DNA of 64,000 bases from VAZQ01 sp963827585 (GTDB taxonomy: Bacteria; Pseudomonadota; Alphaproteobacteria; Rhizobiales; Xanthobacteraceae), in contig CAWHCK010000049.1 of assembly GCA_963827585.1 (NCBI GenBank), forward strand, positions 124,001 to 188,000, given 5' to 3'. The translations under genes were made by a program, and so were the position numbers. This document shows, one piece after another, positions 17,203 to 26,025 of the stretch (positions are counted from its first letter, which is position 1; the number at the start of each line of letters is the position of its first letter). The notes under the pieces were generated by a model, which saw nothing but the letters and a program-made list of their open reading frames with translations, was not told the DNA's origin and ran no database searches.

Positions 17203-17511
17203 TTATGGACCTTCCAAGATCAGCTCACCCTCACGCTTGATCAGCGCCTCGGCCGGCTTGACGAGATGTCCCATGAGCCAGGTCAGCATCACCTCGGTCC
17301 GAACCTCGTCGTCGGCGACATCGATGGCTCCCGTGATGGTCTGGCCGAGCACAGCGGCGCGAAAACGCAGGCGATCGCCTTCCCAGTGCTCCTCAGCGAT
17401 CTTGAGCTGCGCCGTGTAGCGCGCGCGCATGCCTTCGATCCCAGCCTTGATCCGGCGTGTCGCCTCTGCCTTGCCATGACGATGGGGAATGGTGACAACG
17501 ACGGGGTCCAT
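17203..17511 (-). CDS. Polyhydroxyalkanoic acid system family protein
   Basis: 102 residues. The start MDPVVVTIPHRHGKAEATRR and the text AEEHWEGDRLRFRAAVLGQTITGAIDVADDEV resemble the short PHA-granule-associated family: an Ala/Arg helix followed by beta strands, ending in LVKPAEALIKREGELIL. Members are found with polyhydroxyalkanoate storage genes, but no phaC or phasin is present in this window. It stands alone between a Bug gene (60 bases away) and a dehydrogenase. Cytoplasmic; biochemical role not established. Confidence 0.7.
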   Translation of the reverse strand: MDPVVVTIPHRHGKAEATRRIKAGIEGMRARYTAQLKIAEEHWEGDRLRFRAAVLGQTITGAIDVADDEVRTEVMLTWLMGHLVKPAEALIKREGELILEGP

Positions 17512-17635
17512 GGTGCCTCCATCTCACGGTATGCGGCAGTCTATTCCAACTCGCATGCGCAAGGCGAGGGTGCGCGAAGTAGATCATCTGGGCCAAGGTG
17601 CGCAAGGAGCTTGCCGCGCATGAAAGGAGCCTACT

Positions 17636-17685
17636 GCGCATGATCTCATCCGAAAAGTCTGCAACTTCTTCGGATCATGCTCTAG
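17636..17685. repeat. AGAGCATGATC-type palindromic element
   Basis: Imperfect inverted repeat GCATGATCTCATCCGAA with GGATCATGCTCT as partner, directly after the stop of the dehydrogenase. The same element family appears at 23909, 50518 and 56745. In this lineage such hairpins lie between genes and may act as terminators or mRNA stabilisers. Confidence 0.65.
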
Positions 17686-18567
17686 CTAGTCGAAATTCTG
17701 CAGCATCTTTTCGCGCACGAACTTGGCGATATCCGCAAGATCGCCATCGCCAGCCCCGCCCGCGACCGCCGCCGAGAATGACGCCAATGTGCCGGCCGAC
17801 AGCGGCATCGGCACGCCGGACCGTGCGCCGGTCGCGACCGCCGACATGATGTCCTTCCTCATCGTGCGGATATCGAGCGTCACGTCGGCCGGCGTGCCGA
17901 GAAGGACAGGGATTTTGCTATGCAGCCAGCCGGTCGCGGTCGGTGCTTCCTTGAGCACGTCGAGCATCTGCTCGAGCGTGAGGCCCTGCTTCATGCCGAG
18001 CGCGAGCGATTCCGACAACGCCTGGATATAAGCGCCGAGCCCCAGATTGACCGCGAGCTTCATGGCATAGCCCGAGCCGTTGGGGCCCATATGCGCGATG
18101 CGCCGCGTGAGCTTGTCGAGCACCACGCGCGCTCTCTCGATATCCTCGGGCCGACCGCCGGCGAGCGAGAACAGCTCGCCATTGCGTACGCTCGGGATGG
18201 TGCCGAGCACCGGCGACTCGATCAGCCGCGCGCCCTTCGCCTCGACGATCGGCGCAAGCTCGCGGCCGGTCATCGGTTGCAGCGTGCTCATCTCGATGAA
18301 CAGCTTGCCCTTGACGTCGGCTTCGAGCAGCCCGTTTCGGCCAGTGAAGATTTTCCGCACGCCATTGTCCTCGGTGATGATCGAGATCACGATCTCGGCT
18401 TCGGCAGCGACGGCCTTGGGATTCGTCGCGATTCTCACGCCGCGTCCCGCCGCCGCCTGCGTCGCCTTCTCCGCGTGATCCCAGGCGACGATCTCGAAGC
18501 CCTGTTCGGTGAGCCGCTGCGCGATGGCGCCGCCCATACGGCCCAGCCCGATAAGCCCGATTTTCAT
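17686..18567 (-). CDS. 3-hydroxyisobutyrate dehydrogenase family NAD(P)-dependent oxidoreductase
   Basis: 293 residues. It opens MKIGLIGLGRMGGAIAQRL (Rossmann GxGxxG), followed by the family blocks EMSTLQPMTG near residue 120, ESPVLGTIPSVRNGELFSLAGG near 150 and the catalytic-lysine segment NGSGYAMKLAVNLGLG near 205. AAAGGAA before ATG 18567 fixes the start; longer in-frame text upstream lacks support. Enzymes of this beta-hydroxyacid group oxidise 3-hydroxyisobutyrate, tartronate semialdehyde or similar. Its neighbours are an amidohydrolase (64 bases upstream) and a Bug receptor, consistent with branched or hydroxylated acid breakdown. Exact substrate unknown. Confidence 0.85.
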   Translation of the reverse strand: MKIGLIGLGRMGGAIAQRLTEQGFEIVAWDHAEKATQAAAGRGVRIATNPKAVAAEAEIVISIITEDNGVRKIFTGRNGLLEADVKGKLFIEMSTLQPMTGRELAPIVEAKGARLIESPVLGTIPSVRNGELFSLAGGRPEDIERARVVLDKLTRRIAHMGPNGSGYAMKLAVNLGLGAYIQALSESLALGMKQGLTLEQMLDVLKEAPTATGWLHSKIPVLLGTPADVTLDIRTMRKDIMSAVATGARSGVPMPLSAGTLASFSAAVAGGAGDGDLADIAKFVREKMLQNFD

Positions 18568-18631
18568 TAATGCGTTCCTTTCCCTGGTTCCGCGGGGTTC
18601 GGGGCATTCACCCGCCGTCATTGATCGATGG

Positions 18632-19603
18632 TCAAGTGCCTGGATTGGCGAAACGTGGAAACAGCGCGCGCGCATTGTCGAGTGCGATCTTGCGCCGCAG
18701 CGTGGCGTCGAAGCCCTCGAAGCGCGCAAGCGCTTCGATCGTATCCTTCAGGACCTTCTCCGCATTGCGCGCGAACGGATAGTCGGTGCCGAACAGAATG
18801 CGCGAAGGGTCCGCGATTTCGAGCAGCGCGCGAAATGACAGCGGCGCGGCCGACTGCGCGACGTCGTAATAGAGACGCCTGAGATGGGCCGCGACGCCGT
18901 CCGGGAAACGTGCGCGCAGCTTCGGCTCGTCGTCGAGGCCACCCAGCCGGAACAGCAGGAACGGCGTCACGCCGCCCATATGCGACATGATGAAGCGGAT
19001 GTTGGGATACTTCGCCAGCGTTCCGGTGCAAAGCAAATTGGTGATGGCGCGCGTGGTATCGAATACCAGCTCGGTATAGCCGGCGGGATAATCGACCGGC
19101 GGTAGCACCTGCGGCCGCACCGGGTGAACGAACACGACGGCGCGGCGACGGTCGAGCGCGGCATAGAGCTCGTCCTCCTCCGGGTGCCCGAGATAGCGGC
19201 CGCCGGTATGGGTCAGTAGGTTGATTCCGTCGAGCTTGAGCACGTCAAGCGCGTAGGCTACCTCGCGTACCGCCGCGGCGACGTCGGGTAGTGGGACGAA
19301 GCCCATCGCGCCGAATTTCGCCGGTCGTTCGCCGACCATGCGCGCCAGCGCCTCGTTGCAGTTCCGCACCAGAGCTCTGGTAAATTCGACGTCGCCGAAA
19401 TACGTCCCCGGCGACGCGATCGAGATCATCACGCCGGCGATGCGGTTCTCGTCCATCAGTTCGAGCGTGCGTGCCAGGCTCCATTGCGGCCAGGGGTTCT
19501 CGCCGCTGCCCATGACGCCGATGCGCGCCAGTGCGCTGCGGTAGACATCAGGGATCACGTGCTGATGGATATCGATGAGGGGGGAAGCGGTCATTCGCGG
19601 CAT
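18632..19603 (-). CDS. ACMSD-type amidohydrolase/decarboxylase
   Basis: 323 residues (318 if the second Met, MTASPLIDI, is used). Metal-binding landmarks fit the aminocarboxymuconate-semialdehyde decarboxylase branch of the amidohydrolases: IDIHQHVIPD (His-x-His), VFVHPVRPQ (His), IMSHMGGVTPF (His) and FGTDYPFA (Asp). These enzymes non-oxidatively decarboxylate aromatic or conjugated acids, for example 5-carboxyvanillate or gamma-resorcylate, or hydrolyse related compounds. It is divergent from the TRAP transporter operon with a 272-base promoter gap, a natural arrangement for uptake and breakdown of one aromatic acid. Confidence 0.82.
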   Translation of the reverse strand: MPRMTASPLIDIHQHVIPDVYRSALARIGVMGSGENPWPQWSLARTLELMDENRIAGVMISIASPGTYFGDVEFTRALVRNCNEALARMVGERPAKFGAMGFVPLPDVAAAVREVAYALDVLKLDGINLLTHTGGRYLGHPEEDELYAALDRRRAVVFVHPVRPQVLPPVDYPAGYTELVFDTTRAITNLLCTGTLAKYPNIRFIMSHMGGVTPFLLFRLGGLDDEPKLRARFPDGVAAHLRRLYYDVAQSAAPLSFRALLEIADPSRILFGTDYPFARNAEKVLKDTIEALARFEGFDATLRRKIALDNARALFPRFANPGT

Positions 19604-19769
19604 TCTATTGGGTCGGTCGCCGTTGCTCTACTGCCGTGATAGCGACACGACATTGTGCCGCGACCGTCCGTTCCGGGCGAGCCCAGGCGAGGCCATGGCC
19701 CCGACAATTCCTGCGCGAGACGCTTCGGCATTCCTGCGTGCAGCAGTGCTTACGCCCGGGTCATGGCAA

Positions 19770-19798
19770 TTGACACTGTGTTCCCGGTCCGGGATAGT
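19770..19798 (+). promoter_or_regulatory. Candidate sigma-70 promoter for the TRAP operon
   Basis: A perfect TTGACA is followed after 17 bases by GATAGT. The start codon of the TRAP receptor lies about 78 bases beyond, leaving a moderate leader. It is the best housekeeping-type promoter noticed in the window, but it was judged by eye only. Confidence 0.45.
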
Positions 19799-19875
19799 TT
19801 GCATGGCAACAGCCGGCGCGCTCTCGACAATCAAAAAGACGTCAGGCTGAGGGACGCCAGGGAGGGAATATCACG

Positions 19876-20892
19876 ATGCAACCGCGACACATTTTTTCGA
19901 CGACGGCGTTGCTCACTGCTGCGTTGCTGACGGCGCCCGGGCTTGCGACTACGCCGGCAGAGTCCGCCGATTTCACGCTGAAATACGGCGTCGTGACGCA
20001 AGGCGACATGCAGAATTTGTACGGCCTCAAGCTGAAGGAAGCGGTCGAGAAAGCCACCAACGGCCGGGTCGAGGTCAAGGTTTTCCCCGGCGGGCAGTTG
20101 GGCTCTCCGGCCGCGCATATCGAGGGACTGCAGCTTGGCACGATCGAGGGTTATTCGAATCCGGCGGACTTCTTCGCCGGCGTCGACTCGCGGTTCGGCA
20201 CGTTCAGCATTCCCTACCTGTTCAAGGATCGCGACCACGCCAACCGCACGTTGCGCGATCCGGAGCTCAGGGCCTTGATCCTCAACCTGGCCGAGTCCAA
20301 GGGCCTTGTGGGCGTCAACGTGGCCGCTCAGGCGGAGTCGCACTATTTCGCCAGGAACCCGATCCGCAAGCTCGCCGATTTCAACGGCAAGAAACTGCGC
20401 GTCAACGCCACCCCGGCAGAGCGCGCGCGCATGCAGGCGTTCGGCGCCACCGCGGTGCCGATGGGCCTCGGCGAGATGATCACGTCGCTACAGAACGGCG
20501 TGATCGACGGCACCATGAGCGGCATATCGATTTACGTGAACTTCAATCTGCAAACGGTGAGCAAGACCATCACCGAGACCAACGACACGCTGCTGGTGTC
20601 GTTTGGCGCGCTGAGCAAGCCGTGGCTCGATAAGCTGCCAGCCGACCTGCGCAAGATCGTAGTCGACGAGGCGCGCGGCCTGCAGGCCTGGGCAATTCAG
20701 CAATCCGACGACGAGAAAGTCGCGCTGCGGGCGAAGTGGATCGAGCGCGGCGGCGAGATTGTTGCGCTGCCGCCCGAGGACATGGTCGAGCTGCAGAAGC
20801 GCCTGAAGCCGATCGGCGCGGACATCACCAAGTCCGATCCGAACCTCAAGGTCTTCTACGAAAAGGTGCTGGCGACGGCCGCGAAATACTGA
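19876..20892 (+). CDS. TRAP transporter substrate-binding protein (DctP family)
   Basis: 338 residues with GGGAGGG about ten bases before the ATG. A signal peptide ends near ESA/DF. DctP blocks follow: KEAVEKATNGRVEVKVFPGGQLGS, IPYLFKDRDHANRTL, the ligand-arginine region FARNPIRKLADFNGKKLRVNATP near residue 160, and GEMITSLQNGVIDGTM near 200. TRAP receptors deliver organic acids to a DctQM sodium symporter; the arginine salt-bridges the carboxylate. Membrane subunits follow after a hairpin, so this is a complete TRAP system apart from the dctQ frameshift. Likely ligand is a carboxylate handled by the divergent decarboxylase. Confidence 0.92.
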   Translation: MQPRHIFSTTALLTAALLTAPGLATTPAESADFTLKYGVVTQGDMQNLYGLKLKEAVEKATNGRVEVKVFPGGQLGSPAAHIEGLQLGTIEGYSNPADFFAGVDSRFGTFSIPYLFKDRDHANRTLRDPELRALILNLAESKGLVGVNVAAQAESHYFARNPIRKLADFNGKKLRVNATPAERARMQAFGATAVPMGLGEMITSLQNGVIDGTMSGISIYVNFNLQTVSKTITETNDTLLVSFGALSKPWLDKLPADLRKIVVDEARGLQAWAIQQSDDEKVALRAKWIERGGEIVALPPEDMVELQKRLKPIGADITKSDPNLKVFYEKVLATAAKY

Positions 20893-20917
20893 CGGGCTGC
20901 CGTATACCGAAGCTTGT

Positions 20918-20949
20918 GACGCCCCGGATCGACCGCGATTCGGGGCGTC
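20918..20949 (+). terminator. Intercistronic hairpin between dctP-like and dctQ-like genes
   Basis: GACGCCCCGGATC pairs with GATTCGGGGCGTC (12 of 13) around a six-base loop. A short T run follows. It probably limits read-through so the receptor is made in excess over the membrane subunits, a common design in binding-protein operons. Confidence 0.6.
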
Positions 20950-20971
20950 GATTTGAAAGCCTGAGGTGTGC

Positions 20972-21479
20972 ATGGCGGAAGAAACGCCCCCACCGAAGCA
21001 AAATCCGATCCTTCAATTCTGCTTCGTCAGACTGCCGTACGTGATCACAGGCGTGATTTTCCTCGCTGCCGCATTCATCAACATCGCCAACGTCGTCGGC
21101 CGCTATGTGTTCTCGGCCCCGATCTTCTGGGCCGAGGAAGTGATGGTCTTCATGGTGATCTGGGCAGTGTTCCTCTCGGCGATATCGATCACCTTCAGCG
21201 GCAGTCATCTGTCGATGGACCTGTTCTACGCCAAGCTCGAGGCCGCCATGGAAGCAGATCGTCAACGGGCTGATCGTCGCCGTGTTCCTGGTCTGCAGCT
21301 TGTTCACGGCGATGCAATCCTACACCGTCGTGATGCTTTACATCGGCAACGGCAACGTCAGCACCGCTGCCGAAATACCCTTGTACATCCCGCACGCCGC
21401 TTTGCTCGTCGGCTTCAGCTTGATGGCGCTGGCCGTGATCTGTCGCCTCAAGGCCTACCTCAACGGAACGTTCGGGTAG
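20972..21479 (+). pseudogene. TRAP transporter small permease (DctQ family), frameshifted
   Basis: The first part (PYVITGVIFLAAAFINIANV, then GRYVFSAPIFWAEEVMVFMV and HLSMDL) and the second part (IVNGLIVAVFLVCSLFTAMQ to RLKAYLNGTFG) are both DctQ-like but lie in adjacent frames. Reading GCC-ATG, skipping one G, then AAG-CAG-ATC restores one 169-residue protein with four membrane helices. Without the shift the first frame runs on through the DctM gene and gives a false 600-residue fusion. ATG 20972 is preferred to GTG 20966 because of GAGGTG spacing. As given the gene is broken; a sequence error near 21246-21252 is likely. Confidence 0.8.
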
Positions 21480-21493
21480 GTGGGGCGACGATC

Positions 21494-22768
21494 ATGTACT
21501 GGACGATGGCACTGCTCCCGTTCGCCCTGCTGCTGCTGGGCTTTCCCATCTTCCTGCTGCTGCTGGCGACTTCGTTCGTCGTGATGATCTTCTTCTTTCC
21601 TGTTCCGCTGACCGCGATCCATCAGATCATCTTCAACAGCCTCAACAAGTACGCCCTGCTCGCGGTGCCGTTCTTCATCTTCGCCGGCGATCTGATGTCG
21701 CGTGGCGGCATCTCGACGCGCCTGTTGCGTTGGGTGGCCGCGATTATCGGAGGGTTCCGCGGCAGCATTCCGCTGACTTCGCTCGGATTCGCGGCGCTGT
21801 TCGGCGCGATTTCCGGCGTGACCACGGCCGCAACAGCCGCGATCGGCACGCTCACCTATCCGCGCATGCGCGAGGCCGGCTACAGCGAGCGGTTTGCATC
21901 GGCGCTGATCACCGCCGGCGGCGCGCTCGACAATCTCATCCCGCCGTCGATCGCGATGATCATCTACGGCATCGCCTCCGATACCTCGATCATCGCCCTG
22001 TTCGCCGCCGGGATCGGTCCGGGGCTTCTGCTGGCAGGGCTGTTCGCGATCTACATCTATTTTCATTCCGTGAGGGCCGGAATTCCGGAGTCGGGACGCT
22101 TCTCGGCATGGGAACTCCTCCTGGCGACCCGCAACGGCGTCTGGGCGCTCGGCGCGATCGGTATCATCTTCGGCGGCATCTATTCGGGCGTGTTCTCGCC
22201 GACCGAGGCGGCCGGCGTCGCCTGCATCTACGCGATCATCATCAGCTATTTCGTCTATCGCGAGGTCACGCTCAATGAGCTGTTCGAAACCGCCGCGCGC
22301 GCGATGTACCTGACGGGGCTCATCTTCATCATCATCTCGGTCGCGGGCCTCTATGCCTGGCTGCTAACTATCAGCGGTATCGCTCAGCAGGCCGCAGCCT
22401 TCATCACCGGCATGCATGCTGAGCCCTGGATGGTGCTGCTGACCATCAATGTCTTCTTGCTGTTCGTCGGCTGCTTCCTCGATCCGGCTTCGGCGCTCAT
22501 CATGCTGACGCCGCTGCTGGCGCCGATCGCCGCGGCGATCGGCGTCAATCCGGTCCATTTCGGCGTTATCGTAGTGATGAACCTGACTATCGGCACTTTC
22601 CATCCTCCATTCGGGCTCAACATCTTCGTCTGCCAGGCGTTGTTCAAGACACCGTCCGCGACGCTCTATATGGGACTCATCCCGTTCGTCGTGCTCGCCG
22701 TCATTGCGTTGCTGATGGTGACCTATATCCCGGCTATATCGCTGTGGGCCCTGAAATACCTGCTGTGA
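21494..22768 (+). CDS. TRAP transporter large permease (DctM family)
   Basis: About 424 residues and a dozen membrane helices. Typical DctM text includes FFIFAGDLMSRGGISTRLLR near residue 60, FAALFGAISGVTTAATAAIG near 95, GYSERFASALITAGGALDNLIPPS near 125, SPTEAAGVACIYA near 235 and FHPPFGLNIFV near 360. It catalyses sodium-coupled import of the acid handed over by DctP. The start ATG lies 14 bases after the dctQ stop with a GGTGGGG-like site. The gene ends about 100 bases from a convergent oxidoreductase and completes the TRAP operon. Confidence 0.9.
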   Translation: MYWTMALLPFALLLLGFPIFLLLLATSFVVMIFFFPVPLTAIHQIIFNSLNKYALLAVPFFIFAGDLMSRGGISTRLLRWVAAIIGGFRGSIPLTSLGFAALFGAISGVTTAATAAIGTLTYPRMREAGYSERFASALITAGGALDNLIPPSIAMIIYGIASDTSIIALFAAGIGPGLLLAGLFAIYIYFHSVRAGIPESGRFSAWELLLATRNGVWALGAIGIIFGGIYSGVFSPTEAAGVACIYAIIISYFVYREVTLNELFETAARAMYLTGLIFIIISVAGLYAWLLTISGIAQQAAAFITGMHAEPWMVLLTINVFLLFVGCFLDPASALIMLTPLLAPIAAAIGVNPVHFGVIVVMNLTIGTFHPPFGLNIFVCQALFKTPSATLYMGLIPFVVLAVIALLMVTYIPAISLWALKYLL

Positions 22769-22866
22769 CATGAGCGCCGCATCCGAGCAGGACCGGCGCG
22801 GCTGGCAGCGCGCCTCGCACCGCGAGCTCGACGAAAAGCGCTCGACGCCTTATCAGCCGTGGCTCT

Positions 22867-23877
22867 CTACTCCACTTTGATCACGATCTTCCCAAAATGT
22901 CCGCCGGTCGCGTGGTAGGCATAGGCATGCTTCGCCTCCGCAAACGAAAATACGCGGTCGATCGGCGGTCGCAGCCTGGCAAGGCTGACGGCACGGTTCA
23001 TCGCGGCGAACATCTCGCGCGAACCGACGTGAACGCCGTGAAGATGCAGTTCCTTGCGGTTGATGATGCGTGGGTTGATATTGCCGGCCCCGGCGAGCGA
23101 GCCGATGATGTAGATCGATCCGCCCGGTCGCACCGCGTTCATCGATTTCTCGAGCGTGTTGGCGCCGCCGACCTCGACGACATGGTCGACGCCGACGCCG
23201 TCGGTACGCTTGAGGATCTCCTTGTCCCAGTCCGGCACCGACTTGTAATTGACCAGCGAGTCGGCACCGAGCCCCTTGCCGCGCTCGAGCTTGGCGTCGC
23301 TGCTCGATGTGAGGAAAACGCAGGCCCCGTGCATCTTGGCAAAGGCTATGCCAAAGCACGACACGCCGCCGGTGCCGAGGATCGCGACGGTTTCGCCGGA
23401 CTTGATGCCGCCAGTCTCGATCAGCGCGTTCCACGCCGTCAGCGCCGCACAGGGCAGCGTCGCCGCTTCCTCGAAGCTCAGGTGATCGGGAATGCGGATC
23501 GCCCCGTTCTGCGACAACACGATGTACTCCGCCAGCACGCCGTCGAGTTGGCCGCCGAGCGAATTCTTCGACGCGTCGGGCGGAATCCGTCCACCGGTCC
23601 AGGTCTGGAAGAACGTGCTGGCGACGCGGTCGCCGACTTTGAATTGCGTTACGCCCGGACCCACTGCCACAACTTCGCCGGCGCCGTCGCACATCGGAAT
23701 CACCGGAAATTTCGTATAGCCGTAGATGCCCTTGATGACGCCCTGGTCGCGGTAGTTGAGCGCGGCTGCGCGCACGCGGACGAGGATTTGGTCGTGCAAC
23801 GGCTCCGGCTGGCGACGATCGACATTGAGCACGATGCCGTCGAGGCCGGTGGGTTCTCGAACTTCGTAGGCTTTCAC
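22867..23877 (-). CDS. Medium-chain dehydrogenase/reductase, quinone-oxidoreductase-like
   Basis: 336 residues. The N-terminal GroES-like domain reads LNYRDQGVIKG, IPMCDGAGEVVAVGPGVTQFKVGDRV; the nucleotide domain has ETVAILGTGGVSCFGIAFAK near residue 165. The Zn-ligand cysteine and Gly-His-Glu of alcohol dehydrogenases are absent, which favours the zinc-independent NAD(P)H:quinone oxidoreductase or enoyl-reductase branch. It is convergent with the TRAP operon and followed by another dehydrogenase and an amidohydrolase on its strand, within the repeat-flanked catabolic block. Substrate unknown. Confidence 0.8.
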   Translation of the reverse strand: MKAYEVREPTGLDGIVLNVDRRQPEPLHDQILVRVRAAALNYRDQGVIKGIYGYTKFPVIPMCDGAGEVVAVGPGVTQFKVGDRVASTFFQTWTGGRIPPDASKNSLGGQLDGVLAEYIVLSQNGAIRIPDHLSFEEAATLPCAALTAWNALIETGGIKSGETVAILGTGGVSCFGIAFAKMHGACVFLTSSSDAKLERGKGLGADSLVNYKSVPDWDKEILKRTDGVGVDHVVEVGGANTLEKSMNAVRPGGSIYIIGSLAGAGNINPRIINRKELHLHGVHVGSREMFAAMNRAVSLARLRPPIDRVFSFAEAKHAYAYHATGGHFGKIVIKVE

Positions 23878-23908
23878 GGCAATCCCCCAATCGCTCTAGC
23901 TTTTTGTT

Positions 23909-23983
23909 TGAGCATGATCTTTTCGGAAAACCGGTACCCACCCCGGATCAAGTCCGGGGCAGGCTTTTTCCGGATCATGCTCT
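23909..23983. repeat. AGAGCATGATC-type palindromic element with inner hairpin
   Basis: Outer arms GAGCATGATCTTTTCGGAAA and TTTTTCCGGATCATGCTCT enclose an inner CCCCGGATCAAGTCCGGGG hairpin. The unit lies between two minus-strand genes and runs to the stop of the upstream one. Same family as 17636, 50518 and 56745. Confidence 0.75.
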
Positions 23984-25085
23984 AGGCGCTGCGTTTCTCG
24001 ATCAGATCTGCGACCAGCTTCAGCGCGTGCCGCAGATTGTCGAACATGACGAGGCCGTCGGCCCGGTTCCTGCGGTCGATCTCGGCGCTGCGTGCGCCCG
24101 GCAACCGCGGCGGCGATGCGCCTTCGATCGGCTTTGCATTCTTGACCTTGTCCGCAATATGCGCTGCCCGCTTGCGGTAACGATCGAGGCCGACGAAGCC
24201 TTCCGGATTCATCGCGAAGAAGAACTGGCTGATCGTACTCGGCCGCTTGACCACGTTCTCGTAGGTGACCTGGAAGCCGGGCTCGCAGTCGGACAGCGCG
24301 CTGCACAGCAATTCGACAATGAGCGACAGCGCATAGCCCTTCGGCCCGCCGATCGGCAGCACCGAGCCTTTCACCGCCACGGCGGGATCGTTGGTGGGCT
24401 TTCCATCCGGGTCGAGCGCCCAGCCGTCAGGCAGCGTCTTTTGCCCGAGCGCCAGCATGTAGCGGATACGCGAGCGTGCAACCACGCTGGTCGCCATGTC
24501 GACTACGATGGGATCGGCATCGGGCAGCGGGAACGCAGCGCCGATCGGATTGGTGCCGAGCAGCGCCTCTTTCGAGCCGGTCGGCGCGATGGCGGGCGAC
24601 GCATTGGTGAAGGCGAAGCCGATCAGCCCCTGCTGCGCGGCGCGGTCCGAGTAGTAGCCGGCGCCGCCAAAGTGGCTGCTGTTGCGCATGGCGACGGCGC
24701 CTAGACCGTATTTCTTGGCGAGATCGATCGCGGCGTCGATCGCGTGCAGGCTGACCACGAGGCCGAGCGCATTGTCGGCATCCATAACAAGGCAGCACGG
24801 CAGATTGTTGGTGGTCTTGATGTCGGGCGAGCTCTTGATCGTGCCGTCGAGCAACCCGGTGATATAAAGCGGCATCTGCACCGCGCCGTGCGCGTCCGAG
24901 CCGTGCAGCGTGCCATGGGCCGCGACCTCCGCGGCGATATCGGCATCCGCAGCGGACAGGCCGGCGTGGCGGAACGTGTCGCTGAGCAGCGCGGTGAAAT
25001 GCTTGGCCGAGATGCGCTCGCTGCCGGCGGCGCCTCTCAGTCTCTGCACGAGTTGGAGGGCGTTCGTCGCCATCAAGCTCTCCAT
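23982..25085 (-). CDS. Ldh family (malate/L-lactate-like) NAD(P)-dependent oxidoreductase
   Basis: 367 residues. The MDH/LDH type-2 fold is recognised from ALLSDTFRHAGLSAADADIAAEV, HGSDAHGAVQMPLYI, MRNSSHFGGAGYYSDRAA (catalytic His region near 145), GTNPIGAAFPLPDADPIVVDMATSV near 185 and GGPKGYALSLIVELLCSAL. These enzymes reduce 2-keto acids or imines (malate, ureidoglycolate, 2,3-diketogulonate, delta-piperideine-carboxylate types). AAGCTCTCCATT lies at the start; MATNALQL is an alternative start five codons in. It lies 15 bases from the amidohydrolase gene upstream, so they are one transcript. Compare the second Ldh gene at 43753. Confidence 0.85.
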   Translation of the reverse strand: MESLMATNALQLVQRLRGAAGSERISAKHFTALLSDTFRHAGLSAADADIAAEVAAHGTLHGSDAHGAVQMPLYITGLLDGTIKSSPDIKTTNNLPCCLVMDADNALGLVVSLHAIDAAIDLAKKYGLGAVAMRNSSHFGGAGYYSDRAAQQGLIGFAFTNASPAIAPTGSKEALLGTNPIGAAFPLPDADPIVVDMATSVVARSRIRYMLALGQKTLPDGWALDPDGKPTNDPAVAVKGSVLPIGGPKGYALSLIVELLCSALSDCEPGFQVTYENVVKRPSTISQFFFAMNPEGFVGLDRYRKRAAHIADKVKNAKPIEGASPPRLPGARSAEIDRRNRADGLVMFDNLRHALKLVADLIEKRSA

Positions 25086-25100
25086 TTGCGTCAGGCCGGT

Positions 25101-25967
25101 CTACGTCGGCGCCGCGCCGGGAAAGAAGGACTCGGCGTTGCGGTGGAAGATCTTCTCGTAGACGTCCTCCGGATAGCCGAGCTCGCGCCAGTCCTTGGTC
25201 AGGCGGTCCAGCGTCAGGGTCGGCCAGTCCCAGCCGAACATGATGCGGTCCTGCAGGCGGCCGCCGATCTCCTTCTTCAACGCGGGCGTGAAATATTTCG
25301 GCGACCAGCCGTGCAGCTCGTATCTGATGTTTCCCTTGTGCAGCAGAACCGCGATCATGTCGTCCTGCCACGGCCAGGCCGGACGGCCGGCAAGGATTTT
25401 CAGCTCCGGATAGCGCGCCGCGACTCGATCGACATGACGCGGATGGCCGTCCTCGATCACGACGCCCATGCCACCGGGCATGCCCTGACCGATGCCGGTC
25501 AGGCCGGTCATCAGCAGGACCGGAACGTTTGTCTCGATCGAGAGCTTGTAAAACGGGTCCCAGACCGGATCGCTGGGAGGATAGCCCAGACTGTTTTGGC
25601 TCTGGCAGAAGCCGAAGAAGCCCGCACCGCCGCCGGCAAGCCGTTTGAACTCGCCGATCCAGAAGTCCTTCATGGTCGGATTAATGGCGAGCCAGTTGCC
25701 GTAGACGATGTCGGGATTTTTCCTCGCGAAGGAGGCGGCGTAGTCGTTGGATGAGCGGATCTCGTCCTCGTCCGTCATGCGCCACGTGCGGTAGATGTCG
25801 AGGATGGTGCGGACGTTGCGCGAACGAAACGTCTCAGCCATCTGCTCTTCAGTCTCGAACTCGCGTTTGCGCTTGAAGATGCGTTGCGCGTTCTCATACT
25901 CCTCGATGGTGCGGTGATGCAGGCCCGCGCGCGTCGAGAAATGGGAATGGCAGTCGAAATAGCGCAT
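25101..25967 (-). CDS. Amidohydrolase-2 family protein
   Basis: 288 residues from MRYFDCHSHFSTRAGL, whose His-x-His opens the metal site; PVLLMTGLTG, KILAGRPAWPWQDDM and MFGWDWPTLTLDRL (Asp ligand) follow. A longer start 15 codons upstream exists but precedes the domain. The ligand set is less canonical than in the ACMSD-like gene at 18632: the usual sheet-five histidine is replaced by a Gly-Arg-Pro segment, so it may act on a different bond. It sits between the Ldh gene and a CoA ligase in the same direction, suggesting a pathway step such as decarboxylation or ring hydrolysis. Confidence 0.75.
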   Translation of the reverse strand: MRYFDCHSHFSTRAGLHHRTIEEYENAQRIFKRKREFETEEQMAETFRSRNVRTILDIYRTWRMTDEDEIRSSNDYAASFARKNPDIVYGNWLAINPTMKDFWIGEFKRLAGGGAGFFGFCQSQNSLGYPPSDPVWDPFYKLSIETNVPVLLMTGLTGIGQGMPGGMGVVIEDGHPRHVDRVAARYPELKILAGRPAWPWQDDMIAVLLHKGNIRYELHGWSPKYFTPALKKEIGGRLQDRIMFGWDWPTLTLDRLTKDWRELGYPEDVYEKIFHRNAESFFPGAAPT

Positions 25968-26025
25968 GTTGATGCTATTGTCCGGATGTTGGTTGCTCGC
26001 CCGGCGCTTCAAGAGCAGGCGAAGG

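Noticed and set aside
20966..22768. A single 600-residue DctQ-DctM fusion
   Set aside because: Natural TRAP fusions exist, but here the middle part of the frame is Arg-rich nonsense and the true DctQ C-terminus is found in the next frame, so this is a frameshift read-through.
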